Below are positions 42,111 to 52,712 of a stretch of 64,000 nt of DNA, piece by piece (position 1 is the stretch's first letter; every line of letters starts with the position of its first letter). Source of the stretch: Pseudoips prasinana (taxonomy: Eukaryota > Arthropoda > Insecta > Lepidoptera > Nolidae); contig OX621252.1 of NCBI GenBank assembly GCA_951640165.1, forward strand, positions 1,334,501 through 1,398,500. Reading direction: 5' to 3'. Position numbers and translations under genes: made by a program. Under the pieces are notes generated by a model. It saw only the letters and a list, made by a program, of their open reading frames with translations, was not told where the DNA came from and ran no database searches.

Positions 42111-42620
42111 TTCCTCCATAGCATGTCCGATTCATATGAATTCCTCCATAGCATTTCCGATTTATATGAATTGCTCCATAGCATTTCCGATTTATATGAA
42201 TTCCTCCATAGCATTTCCGATTTATATGAATTCCTCCATAGCATTTCCGAATTATATGAATTCCTCCATAGCATTTCCGATTTATATGAATTCCTCCATA
42301 GCATTTCCGATTTATATGAATTCCTCCATAGCATTTCCGATTTATATGAATTCCTCCATAGCATTTCCGATTTATATGAATTCCTCCATAGCATTTCCGA
42401 TTTATATGAATTCCTCCATAGCATTTCCGATTTATATGAATTCCTCCATAGCATTTCCGATTTATATGAATTCCTCCATAGCATTTCCGATTTATATGAA
42501 TTCCTCCATAGCATTTCCGATTTATATGAATTCCTCCATAGCATTTCCGATTTATATGAATTCCTCCATATCATGTCCGATTTATATGAATTCCTCCATA
42601 GCATGTCGGATTTATATGAA
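42111..42620. repeat. 30-bp minisatellite, 17 units
   Basis: The unit is TTCCTCCATAGCATTTCCGA followed by TTTATATGAA. Central units are identical; edge units carry substitutions. Since 30 is a multiple of three, long frames are open on both strands across it. Confidence 0.95.
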
Positions 42621-42887
42621 ACATTTAAATGCACTGACGAGTACTACCACTGTGGAAAATTTGAAGAATATAGGCTTAGCCGTTCAGTAGGAGTTCGATG
42701 TAGGAACGAACTACATGAGTCGCCTAAGAAATACCTTCTTTTTCACTCAGCTCAATCAGGTCCTGATCATGAATTTAATCGATCATTCTCTTGTTTAATT
42801 GTTCAGCCAGAACTTGTAACTCCAGAGATTTATATTACAGTTTTGGATGCACTATATCTTAAGAATAAAATGTGTTTTATGATTTAG
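42123..42887 (+). other. Open frame through the minisatellite with a unique tail (doubtful gene)
   Basis: There are 254 codons: about 16 copies of YEFLHSISDL, then an 89-residue non-repetitive tail (TFKCTDEYYHCGKFEEYRLS and on to KNKMCFMI). The unique tail is open for 267 bp without support from homology. The repeat part is open in several frames on both strands, so openness there means little. I do not recognise the tail. Probably not a gene. Confidence 0.2.
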
Positions 42888-43380
42888 ATAATTTTATACA
42901 ACCTGATAGCATGGTATACTTAATTATTTTTAGAATGGAAGTGTCACAACGCGCTGCGGCCGCTCCCCGTTTCAATCTGTGATGTTTACACATTGTTTTT
43001 TACTTTGTTTTTTAATAACTTTGCGATATTTAGCAATGCAAGCTTCCATTCTCTGTGATCTCTTGTTTCGCAGCTAGTTAATATAATTATATAATTTATT
43101 ATGATATACCTAGTTATATTTGTACGTTAGTGTATGTTGTCTATGTAATGTTTTATGTGCTAATTAATTATATTAATTATTATATATTTTTTAATTATTA
43201 GTGTTGGTGTAAGATCGATGTAGGGGGGTTTGAAATCGCACATTAAACTTAATCGCCAAACATATCTAACTGATTAATACAGACTTAGCAGAGTATGAGC
43301 TCTGCCTAGGACAAAACCTTATCACAAAAGACTAGTAACAAGCATCTTAAGTGACTAACTTGAACTAGGTTATAAAAAGC

Positions 43381-43664
43381 ACTAGCGGCCCGGTACGTGC
43401 TTCGCTACGTATAACTTATAAGGCATAGTAATACAAAAAATGATTATTAAGTTCATTTATTCAAACAAAAAATATTTTAAATTGCTAAAAGATGTTGATT
43501 TTAGACTTTATCAAGACATTTTTTAAATTTTCTCTACGTACAAACCTTCCCTGGACTTCCGCGAATAATTCAAGACCAAAATTAGCCAAATTGGTAAAGG
43601 CGTTGTTGAGTTATAACATTACAACGAAAAGTGGCATCGATTTTTATATATATAGATATAAACC
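43381..43664 (+). repeat. Lepidopteran interspersed repeat (CTAGCGGCCCGGTACGTGC)
   Basis: It starts at CACTAGCGGCCCGGTACGTG and ends at GATTTTTATATATATAGAT, the two ends of a common moth and butterfly repeat. No coding capacity. The following 43664-44750 is AT-rich and I see nothing in it. Confidence 0.55.
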
Positions 43665-44759
43665 TGTTTTCAATCCATCATACGTTTTGGTACAGCGGAT
43701 AGACCTAATCCTTAGCATTCCATGGATTCACCGCGCGGAAACCGGGTCCATCGCGTGATAGAGGAGGGAAAACTCGACTGAGTCTTAGACTTGCGACTCA
43801 GATATAGGTTTCAAGGGACGACTAACAGATTCTGCCCCTAGATCGGAAGTTACCTCACATCACCATCTTTGCCTATTCAGACTTGCGGGATGGGAGATTA
43901 TAGTACAATAGTTAAATACAGTATCTTAGCTTTGACTACTAACGCCAATACATGTACGATGCATTTGTATTTCCTATATATATACATATTTCTGCTCTGA
44001 CATATTTTCACCTACCGTGCAAGTTGATAAATATGCAAGTTTTATATATATGTCTATCGTCCAATCACCTGAACATATTGATAATATAATCGGTGCAAGT
44101 TAATTTATAACGTGTAACATAAATTGAATATGCGATAGAAAATAGAAAAACTGGAATATGAGATCAATGAAATAAAAATACTCATATTTTGTATTTCTTC
44201 ACGGCATTTAATTGTGCGATCGTGGACGATAGATTATATTGATTAAGTATTATGGTTCGAGCATATCAGTCATTATCATTTTTTTTATTTTTTAAGAACA
44301 GTGTTCTTAATATTTTACATTCAGTACTCGTGTTTACTATATTTAATAGGGGGCCGAATATATTTGTTGGCGAAATATGAGCATATAATTTATTCATATA
44401 TGTCCTTAGAATTCTTTCTAATTGTACAATTTCAAGTAATAATATTAACGATTGTACAATATTGAATTTAGTATAACTGCCTTAACATTTTAGGCGTTAT
44501 TTATATATATGTTTTGACATAGATTGAAAATTATTTTGTAGGTAATAGTCATGCAAATGTTCATAAATTTTGTTTACCAAAATAATATTAGTTAAAATGA
44601 TGGATTTACAATAAAATAATGTTGTACTTATATTTGCTGCGTTTGAATCTTGTAAGGTGTAATTTGGACCAAACCCGATTAAGAATTAAGATTAAGAAAG
44701 GTATTGATAACAACAGATAAAGTATCAAATGTTTTGGGGATATAATCGCATGGGATAGT

Positions 44760-44876
44760 ATGGCTGTTGAGGAAAATCAAGAACAAAGATATTGATCATA
44801 ATTCTATAATATATATATTTTTAATGGAAGATTCACTGTTGACGAAAATCAGGCACAAAGATATTGATTATAATTA

Positions 44877-44917
<41 letters not shown>

Positions 44918-44985
44918 TTTAAATCAATCTTTCACTGTTGAGAAAACTCAAGTACAAAGATATTGATTATAATTGGAAAATATAG
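44760..44985. repeat. Diverged tandem repeat, 3 units, with TA microsatellite
   Basis: CTGTTGAGGAAAATCAAG...CAAAGATATTGAT...ATAATT occurs at about 44764, 44835 and 44936. AT-rich spacers separate the units, one of which is a TA repeat (about 44881-44913). Confidence 0.6.
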
Positions 44986-45088
44986 TACGCTCATTACAAA
45001 GAACTCAATATTTAATTTTAAATTAAACTGTTGTCTACAGTTTGGTGCCTAATGAAGCGTTGTAAATTCGCCTTAAGAGAGATTAGTA

Positions 45089-45223
45089 CAGACACCAGCA
45101 AATCAAGCTACCCCAATCTGGCAAATTTCCCCAATTGAAAGTGAACCTTATGCTTATGTGATAAAGTTGAAAATCTATAAAAGAAATTTGACAGATTGGG
45201 GTAGCTGGATGTGCTGGCGTCTG
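45089..45223. mobile_element. 135-bp MITE, copy 2
   Basis: It matches 38962-39096 in the same orientation with a few substitutions, is the same length and is flanked by TA. The region 45224-45888 holds no recognised feature. Confidence 0.85.
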
Positions 45224-45888
45224 TACCTAAAATATATCCCCAAAACATTAGTGCTAAAGTGTTAGTACGTAAAGTGTTTGCGAATGTGGATGTTATGTGT
45301 TAGACACTAATGTAGCGTAAGAACATTGGACGTAGCATAATATCGAGTGTGACTAAGTGCCGAGGTGTGGGTCGGAGCAGCGTGTTGGGTGCCTTCACTT
45401 TGGATAACTTCGTTATAGTTTAAATCCATGTCTAACTAACATTTTAGAATGATCGTTGTAGCATTTATGATATTCCGCAGCTATTTTCGGTAAGATTATT
45501 AATGTTGATTTAATTTATTTTTGTTTGTGTGTTAACCAATCTGCCGGGGAGCCTCTTACATTTCTTGGCGCCTATTGTCTATGGCGCCTGTTGTATATGG
45601 TTACTCCCATAGATAACGAGCGGTACGGTTGGTGTGTGACGTTTCTAATACATTTCTTACGTAATAATAACTGCTGAAGCGTTGATGCGTCTGTTTTTTT
45701 TTTTTGTTTTGCTGTGTTGGGCACAACACGCTGCTCCTTTGTTGATGTTGTTTATGAGATTAATATTATGACATGATCAATTTACAAATTGTGTTATTAT
45801 TAATAATTATTTAAATAATAAATGCCGTTTTTAATATAAATTTGTATTTTTATTACAATTACACAGATATGTAAAATACTTTTTATCA

Positions 45889-45952
45889 ATAAAATCCTTT
45901 CAACTTTAACCCTACAAGGTCACTTGTAGGGTTAAAGTTGAAAGGATTTTAT
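45889..45952. repeat. Perfect 30-bp inverted repeat with 4-bp loop
   Basis: 45889-45918 (ATAAAATCCTTTCAACTTTA and ACCCTACAAG) is exactly reverse-complemented at 45923-45952; the loop is GTCA. The open frame starting at 45938 overlaps the right arm and has no known similarity. Confidence 0.92.
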
Positions 45953-46429
45953 GCCTCGGTTAATATTTCGGTATCACCTCGGTCGAGCTTAGAGGTAACA
46001 ACTTCTTTTCTAAAACAACTATTGGTAACAAATAGTGAAACAGAGCATTTAAAAAATTTCTGTTTAGGTTTGTTTGACAAAAAGTTATTTGGGTTGGTTC
46101 GTTCTGAATTACGATATAGTAAGTATGCAATGTAGTTAATCTTACTAAAATAAATAAGACTTATTTACAAAATAAAAGTATCTAATTAAAATTAATTTGA
46201 ATACAGAAACTGACATTTTAAGTGAGCAAAAGTTTTTCTTACGTTACAAAATACACATCAATTAAAATCATTTTTGGTCCTGGATGTGCCTGGATGTGAG
46301 GAAGGTCACCTAAGCTCACCAAGGCGGCGGAAGGTCGCGAACGCGTGACTTAGGGTATGTACGACAAACGTCATTGGCTATAGCAAAAGCTTACCATCAG
46401 ACCATTTTATTGTTTGGCGAATTATAGTA

Positions 46430-47987
46430 CTACTCTGTCAAGAAAGTACCGGGAAAAGATCAATAATATACAAAATGTTTGTTACTCATCCAAATTTATT
46501 TTATCACCTTCAAAGTATGCTCCTTCAGAAACGATACACTTAAGCCAACGAATAATCCATTCATCAAAACATTTTTTAAACGCTGCTTTCGGAATTGAGT
46601 TCAATTCTCGCCGCGAATTCTCCTTTATGTCTTCTACCGATTGAAAACGGGTACCACGAAGTGGTAATTTGAGTTTAGGAAAAAGAAAGAAGTCAGCTGG
46701 AGCCATATCTGGTGAATATGGTGGTTGCTGGATGGTATTTGTTGAGTGTTTGGTCAAAAATTCGTTCACAATGATGGCCTTGTGCGAAGGCGCATTATCG
46801 TGGTGCAAAATCCAAGAATTTTCTTTCCACAAATCTGGCCTTTTTCGTCGAATTTGCTCTCTTAAACGCCGCATAATGCTCAAATAATATTCTTTATTTA
46901 CCGTCCGACCTTCCGGTAAGAATTCAGAGTGCACAACAACGCGATAGTCAAAGAAAACAGTCAACATGACTTTGACTTTTGATCGACTTTGGCGTGGATT
47001 TTTCGGTTTCGGTTCAGTTGGAGGGCGCCACTCCGATGCTTGTTGGCTAGTTTGCATGTCAAACTCGTAAACCCACGTCTCGTCATCAGTAACAATGCGT
47101 TTCATGAATGTTGGGTCGGAATTGACTCGTTCTACCATGTCCTCAGCGGCTTTCATGCGATTGAGTTTTTGGAGAAAATTCTGATCTTTTGGGACTAGCC
47201 GAGCGGCAATATGTTTCATACCCAAATGATTAGTTAAAAGTCGACTCGTGAGATACAGAAAGTTTGGCGGCTATCTCTCTCAGACTTGAATGAGGATTTT
47301 CAGTCACTATTTCCTTCACTTTTGCGATGTTAACTTCAGTTGCAGACGTTGATGGCCTACCAGAGCGAGGCAAATCTTTCATCACATCTCGCCCGCTTTT
47401 GAACGCTTTGAACCACTCATAAGTACGAGTTTTTGATAAAGTCGATTCACCGTAAGCCTTCTGTAACATTTTCAGTGACTCCGAACACGAAATTCCATTA
47501 GCGATGCAAAATTTAAGACAAACTCTTTGTTCGATATTTTTGACCATTATGAAATTCGCAATACACACCGCACTTTTAAAACAAAAGTGGCATTATACGA
47601 AATAATTCTTATTGAACTCTTTTTTCGAAATAACTACATTATTTATTATTACAGTTGCAGTTTGTAACTAAAAGTAAGATAGGTCAACTGTTCAATAATG
47701 CTAATTGTAGTACTATATTTCATTACCTGGCCTAGATATAAATCATAATACTGCATCAATAACATGAAACGATCATACTGACAAAATATTATTTTTGTAT
47801 AATGCCACTTTAGTTTTAAAGGTGCGACACTATAAGGTGCGACATAATATAAATAACAGATGCAATTCAAACTCCGCGCTAAAATGGAAAACAGTTGTGC
47901 CAATCTAACAACAACAATAAAAACAAAAATTTGAATTTGGAACCATAAACAAATCATCCATTCCCGTTACTTTTTTGACCGAATGTA
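46430..47987 (-). mobile_element. Mariner element 2, nearly intact
   Basis: The left end (about 46432-46456, CTGTCAAGAAAGTACCGGGA) and the right end (about 47962-47986, reverse complement CGGTCAAAAAAGTAACGGGA) are imperfect TIRs. Between them, on the minus strand, lies a complete mariner transposase with one frameshift. The length of 1.56 kb is slightly above the usual 1.3 kb because of a long non-coding stretch at 47570-47960. Confidence 0.88.
46482..47568 (-). pseudogene. Mariner transposase with a single frameshift
   Basis: The two frames together make a full-length transposase of about 350 residues. The N-terminal part (47568-47230) holds both helix-turn-helix motifs (TYEWFKAFKSGRDVMKDLPR, LREIAAKLSVSHEST). 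The C-terminal part (47225-46482) holds the catalytic triad: TDDETWVYEF, ILHHDNAPSH and PPYSPDMAPADFFLFPKLK. There are 34 residues between the last two aspartates (DD34D, mariner type). The frame shifts by one base near 47228-47240, after SHEST. No other lesion is seen. The original start is probably the Met at MVKNIEQR. Confidence 0.88.
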
Positions 47988-47999
47988 TACCCGATCCAG

Positions 48000-48227
48000 T
48001 CATTGGTGTAGGTCCATCTATGTGGCGCCAAGTAATTTGAATAGGTGCAACTTGTATAGCCCATATGATAGCCAATTTTTTTTATTTTTTTTGACATGAC
48101 GCTATAGTTAGCCTAGGAGGCTTTCACTGCTTCACCGGACTATAGAGGCGAGGGCGTTGGTGGTCGCGACGCGTTCGCGGTCGTACTCTCGTCTGATAGC
48201 CAATAAGGTTGATTGTCCTTATATAAA
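48000..48227. other. Unassigned spacer between mariner 2 and a LINE end
   Basis: It contains TAGCCTAGGAGGCTTTCACT and a short CG-rich stretch (GGTCGCGACGCGTTCGCGGT). I see no gene. Confidence 0.3.
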
Positions 48228-49205
48228 TAATACATACATACATACATACATAGACTCACGCCTGTTTCCCAGAGGGGTAGGCAGAGACAACGGATTTCCA
48301 TTTGTCACGATCTTTGCATACTTCTTTTGCCTCGATTACTGTCATTATATTCTTCATACATGCTCGCCGGTTTAGGGTACTTCTGACCTGCCCTTTCTTG
48401 AGAACATCTCCAATTTGGTCAGAGAATGTTCGACGTGGTCTTCCCCTTCCGGTTGTCCCATTCACACAGGCCAGGTATACTTCTTTTGTCAATCTTCTTT
48501 CATTCATCCTTTCTAAATGGCCAAACCATCTCAGCATGCCTTTTTCAATCTTTGTGACTACATCCTCTTTCACACCACAACGCTCTCTTACATCAGTATT
48601 TCGAATTCTGTCTCTCAAAGTCACACCACACATACTTCTCAGAGCTCTCATTTCCACTGCATTTATTTTACTTTCATTCTTTTTCTGCCATACCCAACTT
48701 TCACTTCCATACATTAAAGTTGGCACTAACACTCCATTGTGCACGGCTAGTCGAGCCTTCTTTGATACTTGCCGGCTACTCATAAAGGCGTGTAGTGCCC
48801 CATTCACTCTATTCCCCGCATTTACTCTTCTAACAATATCTTTTTCATATTTCCCATCTCTCGTAAACAAAGTTCCCAAATATACAAACTCATTCACCTG
48901 TTCGACTTTCTCTCCTCCAATCACAATATCACACGTTGTCGTGTATTCATCCCTCTCAAATACCATTACTTTCGTCTTACCTACATTCATTTTCATCCCT
49001 TTCCTTTCAAAAGATTCACGCATACTTGTTACCATCACCTGCAACTCGTCCGCCGATGATGCAAGTAAAACTTGATCATCAGCGTAAAGCAGACATTTGA
49101 TGAGTAACTCATTCATCCTTATACCGCATTCACTTTCTTTCAAATCTTTTAAACAGCTATCCATGAATAGGTTAAACAACCACGGTGACGCTACACATCC
49201 CTGTC
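48228..49205 (-). mobile_element. 5'-truncated LINE with (TACA)n end
   Basis: Minus strand: the frame is open from the truncation near 49205 to 48256. An end follows containing GTCTCTGCCTACCCCTCTGG and then an ATGT repeat (seen as TACA at 48228-48251). This terminus is common in lepidopteran LINEs. Confidence 0.85.
48256..49205 (-). CDS. Truncated LINE reverse transcriptase C-terminus
   Basis: About 316 codons: [20 protein letters not shown], catalytic [45 protein letters not shown] and [20 protein letters not shown]-terminal region with [20 protein letters not shown] and [13 protein letters not shown] follows. The frame is unbroken. Motif style ([20 protein letters not shown]) is of the RTE/R-type LINEs rather than jockey. 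It lacks the fingers and endonuclease. Confidence 0.85.
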
Positions 49206-49422
49206 TGCGTATATAAATAATAACGCAATATAAAGGACAGTCAATCTAAATTGGTTAGAAACCGGTGTTTATATTGTTGCAATTTTATAAGATTTATTAT
49301 GTTCATTGAATTTATTAAATTTTATTTGAATTAGCTTAGTCAATTATAATTATTATAATATTTGTTATAATAATATAGGTTATGGGTCTTTGTAACCTTT
49401 AAATGAATTTAATTATTACATA

Positions 49423-49823
49423 CAACATGTAACGTAATAAACGCACAACCTGAAAATAGTTTATTCAGAATTGTTTACTGAATCGATTTATATCATTTTT
49501 GATATAGGTAATTTTTTATTCCAAAATAATTAAAACTACGGAAATTATTGTCATATTAACCCTGTAGAGTCAAAACCAATTGAAATGGACCGTAAGTCAA
49601 AGTAATAAGACTTATAACTGGCAGTTTTATTCGTATCCATACAAATTCCATCATTCAATACAAAATAAAGAAAAATAAACTTTATTCCAAGAAACTAATT
49701 TAGTAAATAACAATGCAATTACATATTAAATAAAAAATTCAGTGTATGTATTATGATTACAATTTACAACATAATATTCTAATTGGGGTGTTTGAGGGTG
49801 TGCGTTAGTTACGTTACATGTTG
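49423..49823. mobile_element. About 400-bp MITE, copy 2
   Basis: It has the ends CAACATGTAACGTAATAAAC and GTTAGTTACGTTACATGTTG flanked by TA. The interior matches 41257-41655 in the opposite orientation. Confidence 0.8.
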
Positions 49824-49857
49824 TATAGGCTAATGGACCACCCATTAGCCTATACAA
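49821..49857. repeat. 16-bp inverted repeat, 5-bp loop, overlapping the MITE end
   Basis: TTGTATAGGCTAATGG at 49821-49836 and its exact complement at 49842-49857. The left arm includes the last 3 bp of the MITE and the TA target. Confidence 0.85.
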
Positions 49858-50436
49858 GTTGATAAACCATTAGAAATTCAGAGCATCAACTAACAAGTGC
49901 GGCTCCTCACAAGTACCTACTTCTAACGTGACGGAATTAAATGTAAGGTAAACAAACTTCACGGGTGGGTGCGGCGCGCTTTGAGCGTCGTGGAGCGAAT
50001 AATCGCCGTGATTGTCACGAGCTTTGCCAACATTTTTGTGAAGAATTAATATTATTCGCCGGAAATATTATTTTAAAGGAAGAAAGAAAAAGATTTATTC
50101 AGAAAAACATTGCACAGACTACAAAAATATAACAATCAAAACCAAAGATAAAATAAAAAGAAAAACAAAGGCACTTGTTGTCCGTGCAAGTCCGAAATTA
50201 AACTAAACTAGGTATAGTGGAATTCCTGTGAGATATTAGAACATATATTTATATATTACCAAATCAGCAAACCAGCGTTACCGGCCTTTAACGTACCGTA
50301 CCCCTTTCTCTCGATACTCTAGCGCCCTTACTCACACCCAGGAGCATAACATTAACATATTAGCTAATGGTGTTACTTGAAATCTTTTCTGTAAGGGGAA
50401 GGCAGCGCCATGCTGTAACATCGTGATAAAAAGACT
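49858..50436. other. Intergenic DNA, no recognised feature
   Basis: Mixed AT-rich sequence with a short CG-rich part at about 49970-50010; no ORF or repeat that I can name. Confidence 0.3.
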
Positions 50437-51004
50437 CGCCCATTAAGGGTTCCGTAGCAGCAGCTATTTGAGTTGATTGAATTAAAAGTAAATTGCGGTT
50501 TTCGATTTATGACGTGTTAAAGAAACTACTTACTAGATCTCGTTCAAACAAATTTTCGTTGGTAGTTTGAATGGTAAGGTACAGAAAATATATTTTTTTG
50601 TTTGATCATTATCTTATTTTAGAAGTTACAGGGGGGGGACACTCATTTTACCACTTTGGAAATCTCTCCCGCACAAACTATTCAGTTTAGAACAAAAATG
50701 ATATTAGAAACCTCAATATTATTTTTGAAGACCTATCCATACCTAGATATCCCACATGTAGGTATAGGTTCGAAGAAAAATTTTTTTTTCAGTTTCAGTT
50801 GTAAGTATGGGGAACCCCGAAACTTTATTGGTTTTACTCTATTTTTGTGAGAAAATCTGAATGGGTTCACAGAATGCATCTACTTACCAAGTTTCAACAG
50901 TGTAACTCTTATAATTTCGGAAAAAAGTGGCTGTGACATACGAATGGACAGACATGACGAATCTTAAGGGTTCCGTTTTTTGCCATTTGGCTACGGAACC
51001 CTAA
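50437..51004. repeat. GGGTTCCG-family lepidopteran repeat, copy 2
   Basis: It runs from AGGGTTCCGTAGCAGCAGCT to TTTGGCTACGGAACCCTAAA and aligns along its length with 25363-25950. Its first part (CCGGCCAAGTGCG) is missing. Confidence 0.75.
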
Positions 51005-51385
51005 AAGTTGGCTACGTATTCAATTAAACCCTGGAGAAGAGTATGGGCTACGGTAGTTCCCCAGGGTACCTTCCATAGGAGCTTCGGATGTATGACGTAC
51101 ATACCTAGTCCTATGTCATCATAATAATTCATATCGAGTATGATTTTGAAAACAGCGTAACATTAGAGATTTCCCTTTATTTATTTTTATATTTTAAACT
51201 ACACGTTTACATAAAAACATGCACAGACTAAAAATGTTCCCTGTATTTTAGATAGATAAAATGATAATGACAAATACAACAATCATAATGTTGAGCACCC
51301 CTGTCATAACAGTAACCTAGAAAACGAATTGCCGAGCGTCACACCATCACTCACATGTCACTAAGATGTCATCTAGTTCACGGCC

Positions 51386-52712
51386 ATGTTGCTGTTACTG
51401 CTCATTGCGCAAGCATCTGCCGAGTGGGTCGAGATCTCTCAGCAACACTATAAGAAACCGATCAGACACCCTTTTATAACCCCTGACAAGACGTACGAAG
51501 AATCTACATCCATCTGGAACTATGACAACCGGAGCGTTTTAGACAATAACTGGAACAAACCAATAACATACAACAACAGAAAGGAACATCACGCACAAAC
51601 AGGAGCTATTGAAAATCTTGAAAAATATAAGTTTCAAGACGAAGACAGCCCTGCTCCAGGGGAAGATAGAAATAATTTTGAATACAAATCTGTTATAGGG
51701 GAAAGTAAAAATGATTTTAACTATCAATCTACTTATGGACCTAGTAAAGAAATTATCAAAGAGATGGCAAGTGGGAAGCCAAAAGGCGAGATAGAAAAAG
51801 TGCCCAACATAGGCAACGTAAGGCGTGTTCAGCTAAATAATACCCCAGTGAAATCTCCTATATTAAATTTTAAGTTAGAAAAGGAGAAGAATTTAACCCA
51901 GTATAACAATGATCAATTTAATTATGGACCAACGGAAGCTAATAAACCTCAAGAATATAATAAAAAACAAATACCTATTCGACGCATCTATATTAATGAA
52001 ATTAACAGGCAATATAGCACTGAAAGAGCTAACACATTTCCTGTGGATGATGAATATATTGATTCATTTACGGAAGAACTGGAAGTCACCAATAAGAACA
52101 ACTATAAACTAGGATATAGTAATTACACTACCGCAAAGAAGATTTTACCACCTAAACCTACTTTTATTACTGAGACTGAAGAATTTGGTGGTTTTCATAA
52201 AGAAACTAAAAGACTTTACAAGATCCCTGATAGTAAAATTGGAATTACTGAAAGAACAAACATTCTAACAACTGTAATGGTAGATTTAGTAGATGAAGAT
52301 TTAGTCCCTAAAAATATTATAGAATATACGGAAAGGCCAACATCGGAATTAAAAAATATTGGTAGTAAAATGTCTCACGTTGTTCCAGCAAACACAAATT
52401 ACACAGAAAATAAAGAACATAAAGAAGAAAAAGATTCCTTAGCAAGTGTTAAAACAAGAATAAATTTGGAAAGCACAAACATTAAGCAGCCAGGAGTAAA
52501 ATTTACTACAGACAAAGAACTCCCAAAAGGAAATTATATCAAAGGTGGAACAGAAAATAAAGCGAAACTGGACCCTAAAGGGAAAACATTGGAAAATGTA
52601 CTGAAATTTATGAAAGTAGTCGCCGATACGATATCGAAAAACTTAAGGAAAAGTTTCGGTGGAAAAGTACAATACTTGAATGAACTTAGAGACTCAATAT
52701 TGGCGAATATAG
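51386..52712 (+). CDS. Unknown gene, exon 1: signal peptide and hydrophilic region
   Basis: ATG at 51386 is followed by a hydrophobic leader. The donor TATAG|GTAAGC ends the exon at 52712 in phase 1. The frame runs seven codons past the donor to a stop, but the strong donor and the fitting downstream exons favour splicing. Confidence 0.75.

Noticed and set aside
42002..42634. 210-codon minus-strand frame of KSEMLWRNSY repeats
   Set aside because: It is the shadow of the 30-bp minisatellite; openness follows from the repeat unit.
48302..49075. 257-codon plus-strand ORF
   Set aside because: Antisense of the minus-strand LINE reverse transcriptase, which carries the YADD box and other RT motifs.
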